The notes under the pieces were generated by a model. That model saw only the letters and a program-made list of their open reading frames with translations, was not told where the DNA came from and ran no database searches. A DNA stretch of 10,134 nucleotides from an uncultured Intestinimonas sp. (GTDB taxonomy: Bacteria > Bacillota_A > Clostridia > Oscillospirales > Oscillospiraceae). A program made the translations under genes and the position numbers. The stretch is from NCBI GenBank assembly GCA_958435885.1, contig CAUBHZ010000034.1, forward strand, positions 1 through 10,134, in the 5' to 3' direction. This document shows positions 1 to 6,025 of the stretch, in pieces (within the stretch, counting starts at the first letter, position 1; the number at the start of each line of letters is the position of its first letter).

Positions 1-22
1 TTCTTTCACGGGTAGCGGCCAT
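1..22 (-). CDS. Start of next gene in the leftward operon, probably the oxidoreductase beta (TPP-binding) subunit; partial
   Basis: Reading leftward, an ATG at 22-20 opens MAATRER before the window ends. A strong GGAGGT ribosome site (31-36 on the plus strand, embedded in the last codons of the alpha gene) sits 8 bases upstream. The alpha stop codon is only one base away, so the two genes are probably translationally coupled. The identity is inferred only from position: in VOR/KOR operons the alpha gene is normally followed by the TPP-binding beta subunit. Seven residues are too few to confirm it. The start itself is well supported by the ribosome site. Confidence 0.6.
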
Positions 23-23
23 A

Positions 24-1085
24 TCAATAGACCTCCTTTACTTCGCCGTTCTTGATCCGGTGATAATCGGCCTTGATGCTGCGGATGGGGGGCGTGTTAT
101 AGACATATGTAAGGGCATAGGCGGGGATGTTGCGGTCCTTGTGGGTCTTCTTGATGTAGAGGGCGGCGTCGTCCACCAGCTGGCCGGTGGCATTCTCCTC
201 CACGGTGATGACGCCCTTGCAGGCGGGGTTGATCTTGGCAAAGGCTTTTTCCGGGAAGGGCCAGGCGGTGATGGGACGGATGAGGCCCACCTTCTCACCC
301 TCGGCCCGCAGCTCACGGATGGCGCCCAGAGTGGCGCGGCCGGGGACGCCGTAGGCCACGAACACGTAGTCAGCGTCCTCAACGCCCTCGTCGAACCAGC
401 GCTGCTCGTTTTCCTTGATGGCGGCGTACTTCTCCCGCAGCTCCACGGCCTCTTTGCGGGAGTCGCGCTCGAAGATGCCGATCTTCTTGTAGTCGTACTT
501 TCCGGTGAGGGCCCAGGGGGTGCGCTTGGTCTCCACGAAGTCGGGAAGGGTGACCGGCTCCATCATCTGGCCCAGGGTGCCCTCGCCCATCATGACCACC
601 ACGATGCGGTACTTCTCAGAAAGCTCATAGGCGGGCTCCATCAGGTCCACGAACTCCTGAACGGAGGAGGGGCACAGAACGATGCAGCGGTAGTCGCCCT
701 GACCGCCGCCCCGGGTCTCACGGTTGTAGTCGCACTGGGCGGTGAAGAGGGTGCCCAGGCCGTTGCCGTAGCGGACCTGGGTGATGACCACGGCGGGGAG
801 GCCCTCATCACACAGGGTGGAGATGCCCTCCTGCTTGAGGGAGATACCCGGACCGGAGGAGGCGGTAAGGGCCCGCACGCCGCAGGCGGAGGCGCCGATG
901 ACCATGTTGATGCCGGCCAGCTCGCTCTCGGCCTGGACGAAGGAACCGCCCACCTCAGCCATGCGCCAGGACAGATATTCCATGATCTCGCTGGAAGGGG
1001 TGATGGGATAGCCAGCGTAGAACCGCGCGCCTGCCCGGACGGCGGCCTCTGCGATGGCCTCATTGCCTTTCATCATTTCAGCCAT
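24..1085 (-). CDS. vorB: 2-oxoacid:ferredoxin oxidoreductase alpha subunit (VorB/KorA type)
   Basis: 353 residues, the usual length for the alpha subunit of multi-subunit 2-oxoacid:ferredoxin oxidoreductases. These cytoplasmic enzymes oxidatively decarboxylate a 2-oxoacid with CoA to acyl-CoA, CO2 and reduced ferredoxin. The N-terminal pyrimidine-binding domain carries the family hallmark GYPITP (25-30), the ESE acidic motif (53-55), SSGPGISLKQEG (76-87) and GDYR (130-133). The C-terminal third fits the PFOR domain II fold. The ATG has AAGGAG 10 bases upstream; an in-frame Met at residue 4 or 5 is a less likely start. It follows the ferredoxin gene by 31 bases and is followed at once by the presumed beta subunit. 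The stretch GNGLGTLFTAQCDY (107-120) departs from the GGPGLGN-type sequence I recall for ordinary VorB, so 2-oxoacid preference cannot be assigned. Substrates could be branched-chain, 2-oxobutyrate or 2-oxoglutarate-like. Family call is secure; the VOR label is moderate. Confidence 0.88.
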   Translation of the reverse strand: MAEMMKGNEAIAEAAVRAGARFYAGYPITPSSEIMEYLSWRMAEVGGSFVQAESELAGINMVIGASACGVRALTASSGPGISLKQEGISTLCDEGLPAVVITQVRYGNGLGTLFTAQCDYNRETRGGGQGDYRCIVLCPSSVQEFVDLMEPAYELSEKYRIVVVMMGEGTLGQMMEPVTLPDFVETKRTPWALTGKYDYKKIGIFERDSRKEAVELREKYAAIKENEQRWFDEGVEDADYVFVAYGVPGRATLGAIRELRAEGEKVGLIRPITAWPFPEKAFAKINPACKGVITVEENATGQLVDDAALYIKKTHKDRNIPAYALTYVYNTPPIRSIKADYHRIKNGEVKEVY

Positions 1086-1116
1086 GTGGTATTACTCCTT
1101 TCCGATTGCTGCTCAC

Positions 1117-1314
1117 TCAGCCCAGGACGTGGAACACGCCGTCGGGGCACACGGTGTAACAGATGCCGCAGCCGATGCAGGCCTTGTCGTCGATCTGTAC
1201 GGGGTAATACCCTGCGTCGTTGAGCTGGTCCGACTTACTGATGCACTTTTTTGGACAGTTGTGGATGCAAAGGCCGCACTCCTTGCACCGCGCACGGTTG
1301 ATTTCGACCTTCAT
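1117..1314 (-). CDS. 2x[4Fe-4S] ferredoxin subunit (delta) of the 2-oxoacid oxidoreductase
   Basis: 65-residue ferredoxin with two complete [4Fe-4S] motifs: Cys10, 13, 16, 20 followed by Pro21, and Cys46, 49, 52, 56 followed by Pro57. An additional Cys24 lies outside the canonical pattern. It is the right size for the delta subunit that takes electrons from the TPP/iron-sulfur core and passes them to soluble ferredoxin. The ATG has GGAGGG (plus-strand 1321-1326) 6 bases upstream. It is the first gene of the leftward operon, and ferredoxin-then-alpha is the order commonly found in kor/vor operons. No signal peptide is visible, so it is cytoplasmic. A free-standing ferredoxin is possible, but the operon position argues for a subunit. 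Confidence 0.88.
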   Translation of the reverse strand: MKVEINRARCKECGLCIHNCPKKCISKSDQLNDAGYYPVQIDDKACIGCGICYTVCPDGVFHVLG

Positions 1315-1335
1315 CTGGGTCCCTCCATTCTAATT

Positions 1336-1354
1336 TGTTCCGTAGAATAGAACC
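1336..1354. promoter_or_regulatory. Putative IclR operator A
   Basis: TGTTCCG-TAGAA-TAGAACC, an imperfect inverted repeat with the same half-sites and 5-base spacer as the perfect copy at 2456-2478. It lies within the predicted 5' leader of the leftward operon, exactly 20 bases from operator B, so the two sites fall on nearly the same face of the helix. Confidence 0.6.
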
Positions 1355-1355
1355 T

Positions 1356-1374
1356 TGTTCCGATATTTAGAGCA
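1356..1374. promoter_or_regulatory. Putative IclR operator B
   Basis: TGTTCCG-ATATT-TAGAGCA, the same architecture as the other copies. It overlaps the -10 hexamer (1371-1376) and the predicted start site of the leftward promoter. A protein bound here should block RNA polymerase, so this is the most direct candidate for repression of the oxidoreductase genes. Confidence 0.6.
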
Positions 1375-1399
1375 TACACCTGCCGCCGGGCCATGTCAA
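1371..1399 (-). promoter_or_regulatory. Leftward sigma70-type promoter for the ferredoxin/oxidoreductase operon
   Basis: On the minus strand TTGACA (1399-1394) is followed after exactly 17 bases by TATGCT (1376-1371). This is a perfect -35 and a good -10 at optimal spacing. The predicted transcript start is near 1364, about 50 bases before the ferredoxin ATG. Operator B overlaps the -10 and start site, and operator A lies just downstream, which suggests repression. The -10 hexamer is identical to that of the buk promoter at 2393-2398. Confidence 0.72.
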
Positions 1400-1435
1400 T
1401 ACCCACCGGAGGAAATTTTTAGAGGGTGTGGAGAG

Positions 1436-1454
1436 TGTTTCGCTGTGTGGAACA
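1436..1454. promoter_or_regulatory. Putative IclR operator C
   Basis: TGTTTCG-CTGTG-TGGAACA. Both half-sites and the 5-base spacer agree with the set, with one T for C change in the left half. It ends three bases before the -35 of the iclR promoter, a position compatible with autoregulation (repression by steric interference, or class-I/II-like activation). It is exactly 80 bases from operator B. Confidence 0.55.
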
Positions 1455-1456
1455 CC

Positions 1457-1485
1457 TTGACACCGATTTGGAAGTGTAGTTTAAT
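1457..1485 (+). promoter_or_regulatory. Promoter of the iclR-family regulator gene
   Basis: Perfect TTGACA (1457-1462), 17-base spacer, TTTAAT (1480-1485, one mismatch to TATAAT). The predicted start is near 1492, leaving a leader of about 33 bases. Its -35 lies 57 bases from the -35 of the divergent leftward promoter. Operator C abuts it on the upstream side. Confidence 0.7.
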
Positions 1486-1510
1486 AATTCATGTAGAAAG
1501 CAAAAGTCGA

Positions 1511-1516
1511 GGGAGG
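1511..1516 (+). promoter_or_regulatory. Ribosome binding site that selects the GTG start of the regulator
   Basis: GGGAGG lies 8 bases before GTG at 1525. The only nearer ATG (1518-1520) is out of frame and stops after four codons, so GTG is the best start for the regulator. Confidence 0.7.
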
Positions 1517-1524
1517 AATGTCGT

Positions 1525-2289
1525 GTGGCTGACATCATTCAGTCGGTGGATCGGGCGCTGGAGGTCATGATCTATCTGTACCACGAGGGGAAGGAGACCA
1601 GCATCACCAAGATCGCGGCAGACCTGGGCGTGTACAAGAGCACGGTATACCGCACGCTGGTGACGCTGGAGAACCGCGGCTTTGTCCGCAAGAACCCGGA
1701 GACGGAAAAATACTGGCTGGGAAACCGTCTGTTTGTCCTGGGGAAGGGCGTGGAGAATCGGATGGGGCTGCCGGAGATCGTCCGCCCCTATGCGAAAAAG
1801 CTCTATGACGCCTATTGTGAGGTGGTCAACGTCTCCATTCTGGAGCGCAATCCGGACGATGTCTACCGCAGCGTCATCATCCTGAAGGAGGAGAGCGACC
1901 GCCAGGTCCTTACCGTCAACCCGCCGGTGGGGTCCAGCAGCGAGTGCTATTGTTCCTCGGTGGGCAAATGTCTGCTGGCTTTCAGCGACGACATCGACCT
2001 GGGCATTTACGAGACCCATCGAATGCGTCCCCATACCGAGCACACCATCACCACGGTGGCGGCGCTGCGGTCGGAGCTGGTGAAGGTGCGGGAGCGGGGC
2101 TACGCCATGGACCATGAAGAGCTGGAATATGGTTTGACCTGCATCGGCGCCCCCATTTTGAACCAAAAGGGGGCGGCGGTGGCGGCCATCAGCCTCTCCG
2201 GCCCCACAAGCCGTATGCTCTCTGGGGATATTGAAGAGCGGATCGAGGCGGTCAAACGGATCGCCCGGGAAATTTCCAGCAACTTTTGA
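1525..2289 (+). CDS. IclR-family transcriptional regulator
   Basis: 254 residues, typical IclR length. The N-terminal winged helix-turn-helix (about 5-65) contains TSITKIAADLGVYKST and the recognition-helix region up to RGFV (51-54). The C-terminal effector domain (about 80-250) shows family motifs SSVGKCLLAF (144-153) and GYAMDHEELEYGLTCIGAPI (192-211). The start is GTG with GGGAGG 8 bases upstream. IclR proteins bind palindromic operators as dimers or tetramers and usually sense small organic or aromatic acids, acting as repressor or activator. Here the gene lies between the two catabolic arms. Copies of one inverted repeat flank it on both sides, including sites at the leftward promoter, at its own promoter and around the buk promoter. 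The inferred role is pathway-specific control of all genes in the window, with a 2-hydroxyacid or 2-oxoacid as the likely effector. No terminator follows it; readthrough into buk is possible but buk has its own promoter. Confidence 0.93.
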   Translation: MADIIQSVDRALEVMIYLYHEGKETSITKIAADLGVYKSTVYRTLVTLENRGFVRKNPETEKYWLGNRLFVLGKGVENRMGLPEIVRPYAKKLYDAYCEVVNVSILERNPDDVYRSVIILKEESDRQVLTVNPPVGSSSECYCSSVGKCLLAFSDDIDLGIYETHRMRPHTEHTITTVAALRSELVKVRERGYAMDHEELEYGLTCIGAPILNQKGAAVAAISLSGPTSRMLSGDIEERIEAVKRIAREISSNF

Positions 2290-2300
2290 CATCCGATTTC

Positions 2301-2319
2301 TGTTCCGCCACATGGGACA
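2301..2319. promoter_or_regulatory. Putative IclR operator D
   Basis: TGTTCCG-CCACA-TGGGACA. The left half-site is exact and the right one matches the degenerate consensus, with the standard 5-base spacer. It begins 12 bases after the iclR stop and about 100 bases upstream of the predicted buk transcript start. It could work with operator E by looping, or act as an upstream activator site. Confidence 0.5.
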
Positions 2320-2350
2320 CACGTTTTAAAGACGTTAAAAATCATTGTGA

Positions 2351-2362
2351 TTTTGTACAAAA
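2351..2362. promoter_or_regulatory. 12-base perfect palindrome upstream of the buk promoter
   Basis: TTTTGTACAAAA is self-complementary and ends eight bases before the buk -35. It sits in an AT-rich block (about 2321-2365) unlike the surrounding GC-rich DNA. It does not match the TGTTCCG operator family. It may be a site for a second regulator or simply an AT-rich upstream element; no function is assigned. Confidence 0.3.
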
Positions 2363-2369
2363 AGTATGC

Positions 2370-2398
2370 TTGACTTTTCCAGAGAATGGGGGTATGCT
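2370..2398 (+). promoter_or_regulatory. Promoter of the buk operon
   Basis: TTGACT (2370-2375), 17-base spacer, TATGCT (2393-2398). The predicted start is near 2405, giving a leader of about 95 bases that contains operator E. This promoter lies inside an upstream in-frame extension of the buk reading frame. That supports the ATG at 2501 over earlier starts. Confidence 0.68.
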
Positions 2399-2455
2399 CA
2401 TCACCGTAATGGAAGAAGCGCCGCGCGTTTCTTTCTTTTCCGACAATATCAGAAC

Positions 2456-2478
2456 ATTGTTCCGATGAACGGAACAAT
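2456..2478. promoter_or_regulatory. Putative IclR operator E (perfect palindrome)
   Basis: ATTGTTCCG, 5-base spacer ATGAA, CGGAACAAT: 9-base arms with perfect complementarity, the best copy of the set and probably the highest-affinity site. It is centred about 60 bases after the predicted transcript start and 22 bases before the buk ATG, so bound protein would act as a transcription roadblock. An isolated extra right half-site, CAGAAC (2450-2455), lies exactly 20 bases upstream of the right arm core, echoing the 20-base spacing of operators A and B. As RNA the arms could also form a hairpin near the buk ribosome site. Confidence 0.68.
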
Positions 2479-2500
2479 AAAGAAAGGCGAGGGAAGGAAT

Positions 2501-3562
2501 ATGAAGATCCTGGTCATCAATCCGGGCGGCACTTCTACAAAGATCGCGGTTTTTGAGGATGACAAGCAGCTTTTCAAAACCAATATCACCCACACGGCGG
2601 AGGATCTGAAGCCCTTTCACAGCGTGTTCGATCAGTTCAGCTATCGGAAGGGCCTTATTCTGGGAGCGGTGACGGAGCAGGGTATCGGGCTGAAGGAGCT
2701 CTCCGCAGTGGCTGGCCGGGGCGGATTGATGGAGCCCATCCCGGGCGGCACCTATGCCGTCAACGACCGCATGGTGGAGGATATGCGCAACGCCGTCCAC
2801 GGAGAACACCCGGCCAACCTGGGGTGTGTGCTGGCCAAAGAGATCGGCGATGAGCTGGGGATTCCCTCCTTTGTGGTGGACCCGGTCTCGGTGGATGAGC
2901 TCATGCCGATAGCCAGGATCGCGGGCATCTCGGATCTGGAGCGGCCCAGCTGGTTCCACGCCCTCAATCACAAAGCGGTGGCCCGTTGGGCGGCGGAGCG
3001 GGTGGGGAAACCCTATGAGGAATGTGACCTCATCGTGGCCCATCTGGGATCGGGCAACTCCATCGTGGCCCACAAGCACGGCCAGATGGTCGATGGCAGC
3101 GGCGGCCGGACCAATGGTCCCTTCTCTCCCGAGCGCAGCGGCGGTCTGCCCACTTATCCGCTGGTGGAGCTGTGTTATTCCGGAAAATACACCCACGAGG
3201 AAATGGTGGCGAAGCTCAGCGCGGTGGGTGGTATGTACGACTATCTGGGCACCAAGGACGCCCAGGAGGTGGAACGGCGGATGGCCCAAGGAGATGAGAA
3301 GGCCAAGCTGGTCTATGAGGCCTATGTCTACGCCATCGCCAAGGAGATCTGCTCTTACGCCGCTGCATTTGAGGGAAAGGTGGACCGCATCGTGCTCACC
3401 GGCGGCATCGCCCACTCTGACTATGTGGTCCGTGAAGTAGGCAGAATGACGGCCTTCCTGGCCCCCATGGAAGTGGTGGCCGGCGAGTTTGAGATGGAGG
3501 CGTTGGCCCTGGGTGCGCTGCGGGTGCTCCGGGGTGAGGAGACAGCAAAGGTCTACCCGTGA
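2501..3562 (+). CDS. buk: Butyrate kinase / branched-chain fatty acid kinase
   Basis: 353 residues, the normal Buk length, in the acetate/butyrate kinase part of the ASKHA superfamily. It makes ATP and a free acid from acyl-phosphate in the cytoplasm. Visible motifs are the first phosphate loop INPGGTSTK (6-14), HLGSGNS (181-187), GPFSPERSGGLP (206-217) and the adenosine-binding LTGGIAHS (299-306). The ATG at 2501 follows GGGAAGG and matches the family N-terminus MKILVINPGG. The frame is open back to 2366, but that stretch holds the promoter. Two motif positions look altered: HLGSGNS where I recall HLGGGIS, and DGSGGRTNGPF where Buk usually has an NNALDGEGPF-like loop. This may mark a branched or otherwise non-butyrate substrate. 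Ptb lies two genes downstream; the pair implies substrate-level phosphorylation from acyl-CoA. Confidence 0.93.
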   Translation: MKILVINPGGTSTKIAVFEDDKQLFKTNITHTAEDLKPFHSVFDQFSYRKGLILGAVTEQGIGLKELSAVAGRGGLMEPIPGGTYAVNDRMVEDMRNAVHGEHPANLGCVLAKEIGDELGIPSFVVDPVSVDELMPIARIAGISDLERPSWFHALNHKAVARWAAERVGKPYEECDLIVAHLGSGNSIVAHKHGQMVDGSGGRTNGPFSPERSGGLPTYPLVELCYSGKYTHEEMVAKLSAVGGMYDYLGTKDAQEVERRMAQGDEKAKLVYEAYVYAIAKEICSYAAAFEGKVDRIVLTGGIAHSDYVVREVGRMTAFLAPMEVVAGEFEMEALALGALRVLRGEETAKVYP

Positions 3563-3622
3563 GCGTGAAATCCCCAATCGTCGCCTGTGTCCTGTAGGGG
3601 CAGGTGGGAAAGGAAGGATAAC

Positions 3623-3652
3623 ATGGAGAAAGAAGGCGGCCATCTTGTCTGA
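3623..3652 (+). other. Nine-codon leader reading frame overlapping the nhaC start
   Basis: ATG at 3623 has the best ribosome site of the buk-nhaC gap (AAGGAAGG, 5 bases upstream). It reads MEKEGGHLV, then stops with TGA at 3650-3652. The stop overlaps the proposed nhaC TTG start (3645) in another frame. It is either a coupling leader peptide or the true N-terminus of nhaC separated from it by a one-base shift. Its coding status is unproven. Confidence 0.35.
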
Positions 3653-5081
3653 ACCTGAATGCAGTACCAAGCGAGAGCCGAGCGTTGCAATGTCCCTTGT
3701 GGTGTTCCTGATCGCCATGGGTATCATGCTCTTCGGCCTGGTGATCTTTGAGCTGGACATCCATATCGTCATGTTGGTGGCGCTGGGCTTTGCCTGCATT
3801 GCCTCCGCACCTCTGGGATACAGCTTTGATGATCTTTTGGAGTGCATGAAGAAGACACTGGGGCAGGCCATGTCGGCCATGGTCATCTTCATCTTTATCG
3901 GCCTCATCATCGCGGCGTGGATCTATTCCGGCACGGTGCCGGCACTGATCTACTACGGTCTGCATTACATCACCCCCAAGCTGTTTCTCCCGGTGGGGCT
4001 CCTGCTGTGCAGCCTGACCTCCATGGCCATCGGTACCTCCTGGGGAACGGTGGGGACCATGGGGCTGGCCATGATGGGGATCGGGGCAGGCATGGGTATC
4101 CCATCCGGGCTCACGGCCGGCATGGTTTTGTGCGGCGCGTCCTTCGGAGATAAAATGTCCCCCATTTCCGACACCACCAACCTGGCGCCGGCGGCTGCGG
4201 GTACGACCCTGCAGCGGCATATCAGCAGCATGTGGATGACGACGCTGCCGGCCTATCTCATCGTATTGGTGATCTTTACGATCATCGGCCTTTTTTACCA
4301 GAGCGATCAGATGGACTATACCACCATCAATATCTTTGTCGATACCATCGGGGCAAATTTCCGGATCTCTCCCATTCTGCTGATCCCCGTGGTAGTGCTG
4401 CTGGGACTCAACATCCGGCAGTTCCCCGCCATTCCCGGCATGGCCATCGGTACCTTGCTGGCGGTCATTCTGGCGGTAGCGGTCCAGGGGGTCAGTATCC
4501 GGGATGTCATCTCCGGCCTGAATTACGGCTATACCGCTTCCACCGATGTGGAGATGGTGGACACCCTGCTCCAGCGGGGCGGTATCCAGAGCATGATGTA
4601 TACCTTTTCACTGGCCTGTATCGCCATCTCCTTCGGTGGCGTCATGGAGCGGGTGGGTTATCTGCATAAAGTTGTGGGGCTGGTGGTCTCCAAGGTGAAG
4701 TCGGATAAGATGATGGTTCCTCTGGTCATCGGGTCGGCCACCGTGGGCACCATGGTCATGGGCGAGGTCTATCTCACGCTGGTGCTCAACGGCAACCTGT
4801 TCCGGCAGACCTTCAAGGAGCGTGGACTGCGTCCGGAGATGCTCTCCCGCCTGCTGGAGGAGGGCGGCACCCTGACTCAGGTCTTTGTTCCCTGGTCCAC
4901 CACCAGCATGTTTGTCACGGCGGCCCTGGGCGTCTCCACCGCGGAATACTGGAAATTCGCCCTGCTGCACTATATCAATCCGCTGCTCTCGATCGTCCTT
5001 TGTTTCTTCGGATACGGTGTGCTGTACATAAACAAACCTTGCCGCTGGGACAAGAGATGCGGCCCTGTGGAGGAGTCATGA
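3645..5081 (+). CDS. nhaC: Na+/H+ antiporter, NhaC family
   Basis: From TTG 3645 it has 478 residues, within the NhaC range; from ATG 3690 it has 463. The TTG start keeps the short KREPS segment that typically precedes the first membrane span in this family; the frame is open upstream to 3489, inside buk. About eleven to twelve hydrophobic spans are visible, beginning SLVVFLIAMGIMLFGLVIF. Family hallmarks are GTSWGTVGTMG (nucleotides about 4032-4064) and GASFGDKMSPISDTTNLAP (about 4136-4191), with acidic residues likely used in ion binding. It is an integral cytoplasmic-membrane protein expected to exchange Na+ for H+; some relatives exchange organic anions. It sits between buk and ptb, so it may balance ions or export the acid made by Buk. 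The ribosome site for TTG is weak (AAGAAGG region); a nine-codon leader with a better site overlaps it. Family is secure; start and substrate are not. Confidence 0.87.
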   Translation: MSEPECSTKREPSVAMSLVVFLIAMGIMLFGLVIFELDIHIVMLVALGFACIASAPLGYSFDDLLECMKKTLGQAMSAMVIFIFIGLIIAAWIYSGTVPALIYYGLHYITPKLFLPVGLLLCSLTSMAIGTSWGTVGTMGLAMMGIGAGMGIPSGLTAGMVLCGASFGDKMSPISDTTNLAPAAAGTTLQRHISSMWMTTLPAYLIVLVIFTIIGLFYQSDQMDYTTINIFVDTIGANFRISPILLIPVVVLLGLNIRQFPAIPGMAIGTLLAVILAVAVQGVSIRDVISGLNYGYTASTDVEMVDTLLQRGGIQSMMYTFSLACIAISFGGVMERVGYLHKVVGLVVSKVKSDKMMVPLVIGSATVGTMVMGEVYLTLVLNGNLFRQTFKERGLRPEMLSRLLEEGGTLTQVFVPWSTTSMFVTAALGVSTAEYWKFALLHYINPLLSIVLCFFGYGVLYINKPCRWDKRCGPVEES

Positions 5082-5082
5082 G

Positions 5083-5988
5083 ATGCTGAAAAATTTTGAT
5101 GAGGTCCTTGAGAAAGTCCGTTCCATCGAACCCTTTACGGTCAGTGTGGCGGCTGCTGCCGACAAGGAGCTGCTCCAGGCGGTCAAGGAGGCCGCGGACC
5201 TGGGCTTTGTACGCCCCGTGCTGGTGGGAGACACCAAGGCGATAGGCGACATCTGTGCGGAGATCGGCCTGAAGCCCCTGGATATCCTGGCGGCTGACGG
5301 GGAGGAAGAGGCGGTCGCCGCCGCTGTCAAGGCAGTGCGGGAGGGTGGTGCTCAGGTCCTGATGAAAGGGCTGGTGAACACCAGCATCTACATGCGGGGC
5401 ATCCTAAACAAGGAGCACGGCCTGCGTACCGGGCGGTTGCTGTCTATGATGGCGGTATATGAGGCACCGGGCTACCACAAACTGGTCTACTGCAGCGACA
5501 GCGGCATCAATGTGGCGCCCAATCTGGAGCAGAAGAAGGATATTTTGAAAAATATCTTGCTGGCCACAAAGTCCATCGGACTGGAGAACCCCAAGGTGGC
5601 CGCACTGACCGCCAATGAGATGGTGGACCCCAAGATCCAGTCCACGGTGGATGCCGCCGGACTGGTGGAGTATGTGGCCAGCGGCGCTCTGGGGCCGGAT
5701 CTGTCCTGTATCATCGAGGGACCCATTGCCTTCGACGTGGCCTTTGACCCCCACGCTGCGGCCCATAAGAAGATCGACAGCAAGATCACCGGCGAGACCG
5801 ACATCGTGATCTTCCCCAATATGGAAGCGGGGAACATCATGGGAAAGTCCTGGATTCACCTGTGCAAGTGCCGCTGGGCCGGCATCGTGCTGGGCGCCAC
5901 CCATCCGGTGATCCTGGGGTCCAGAGCGGACACGCCGGAGATCAAGCTCAATTCCATAGCGCTGGCCTGCCTGGCTGCACGGAGCTGA
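5083..5988 (+). CDS. ptb: Phosphate butyryltransferase (phosphate acyltransferase)
   Basis: 301 residues, the size of Ptb and shorter than phosphate acetyltransferases with extra domains. It converts acyl-CoA plus phosphate to acyl-phosphate and CoA, the step before Buk. Family motifs are LMKGLVNTS (93-101), EGPIAFDVAFD (212-222), PNMEAGN (245-251) and the C-terminal GATHPVILGSRADTPEIKLN (271-290), the last typical of phosphate acetyl/butyryltransferases. The ATG is one base after the nhaC stop, with GGAGGAG about 8 bases upstream inside nhaC, so the two genes are probably translationally coupled. Substrate chain length cannot be read from the sequence. Given the neighbouring 2-oxoacid oxidoreductase, propionyl-, isobutyryl-, isovaleryl- or butyryl-CoA are all plausible. 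Confidence 0.92.
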   Translation: MLKNFDEVLEKVRSIEPFTVSVAAAADKELLQAVKEAADLGFVRPVLVGDTKAIGDICAEIGLKPLDILAADGEEEAVAAAVKAVREGGAQVLMKGLVNTSIYMRGILNKEHGLRTGRLLSMMAVYEAPGYHKLVYCSDSGINVAPNLEQKKDILKNILLATKSIGLENPKVAALTANEMVDPKIQSTVDAAGLVEYVASGALGPDLSCIIEGPIAFDVAFDPHAAAHKKIDSKITGETDIVIFPNMEAGNIMGKSWIHLCKCRWAGIVLGATHPVILGSRADTPEIKLNSIALACLAARS

Positions 5989-6025
5989 GGCCGGGTCAAG
6001 GGCTGTGGAGGGGGTGATGTGAAGG

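Noticed and set aside
60..1223. Plus-strand open frame of 387 codons opposite the oxidoreductase alpha gene
   Set aside because: Gly/Leu/His-rich shadow translation without domain or ribosome site. The minus-strand gene has unmistakable motifs.
1408..1412. GGAGG in the divergent promoter region as a ribosome site of a small gene
   Set aside because: No ATG, GTG or TTG at proper distance opens a plausible frame, and it lies upstream of the iclR promoter.
2409..2468. 19-codon leader frame in the buk 5' region (MEEAPRVSFF...)
   Set aside because: It begins four bases after the predicted transcript start with no ribosome site, and its 3' end is simply operator E sequence.
2366..2500. 45-codon N-terminal extension of buk
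   Set aside because: It would include the promoter and operator E. It has no ribosome site, while the ATG at 2501 has one and matches the family N-terminus.
3563..3622. Terminator or promoter in the buk-nhaC gap
   Set aside because: Only long-loop, short-arm pairings are present, with no T-run and no -35/-10 pair; the gap looks like operon spacer.
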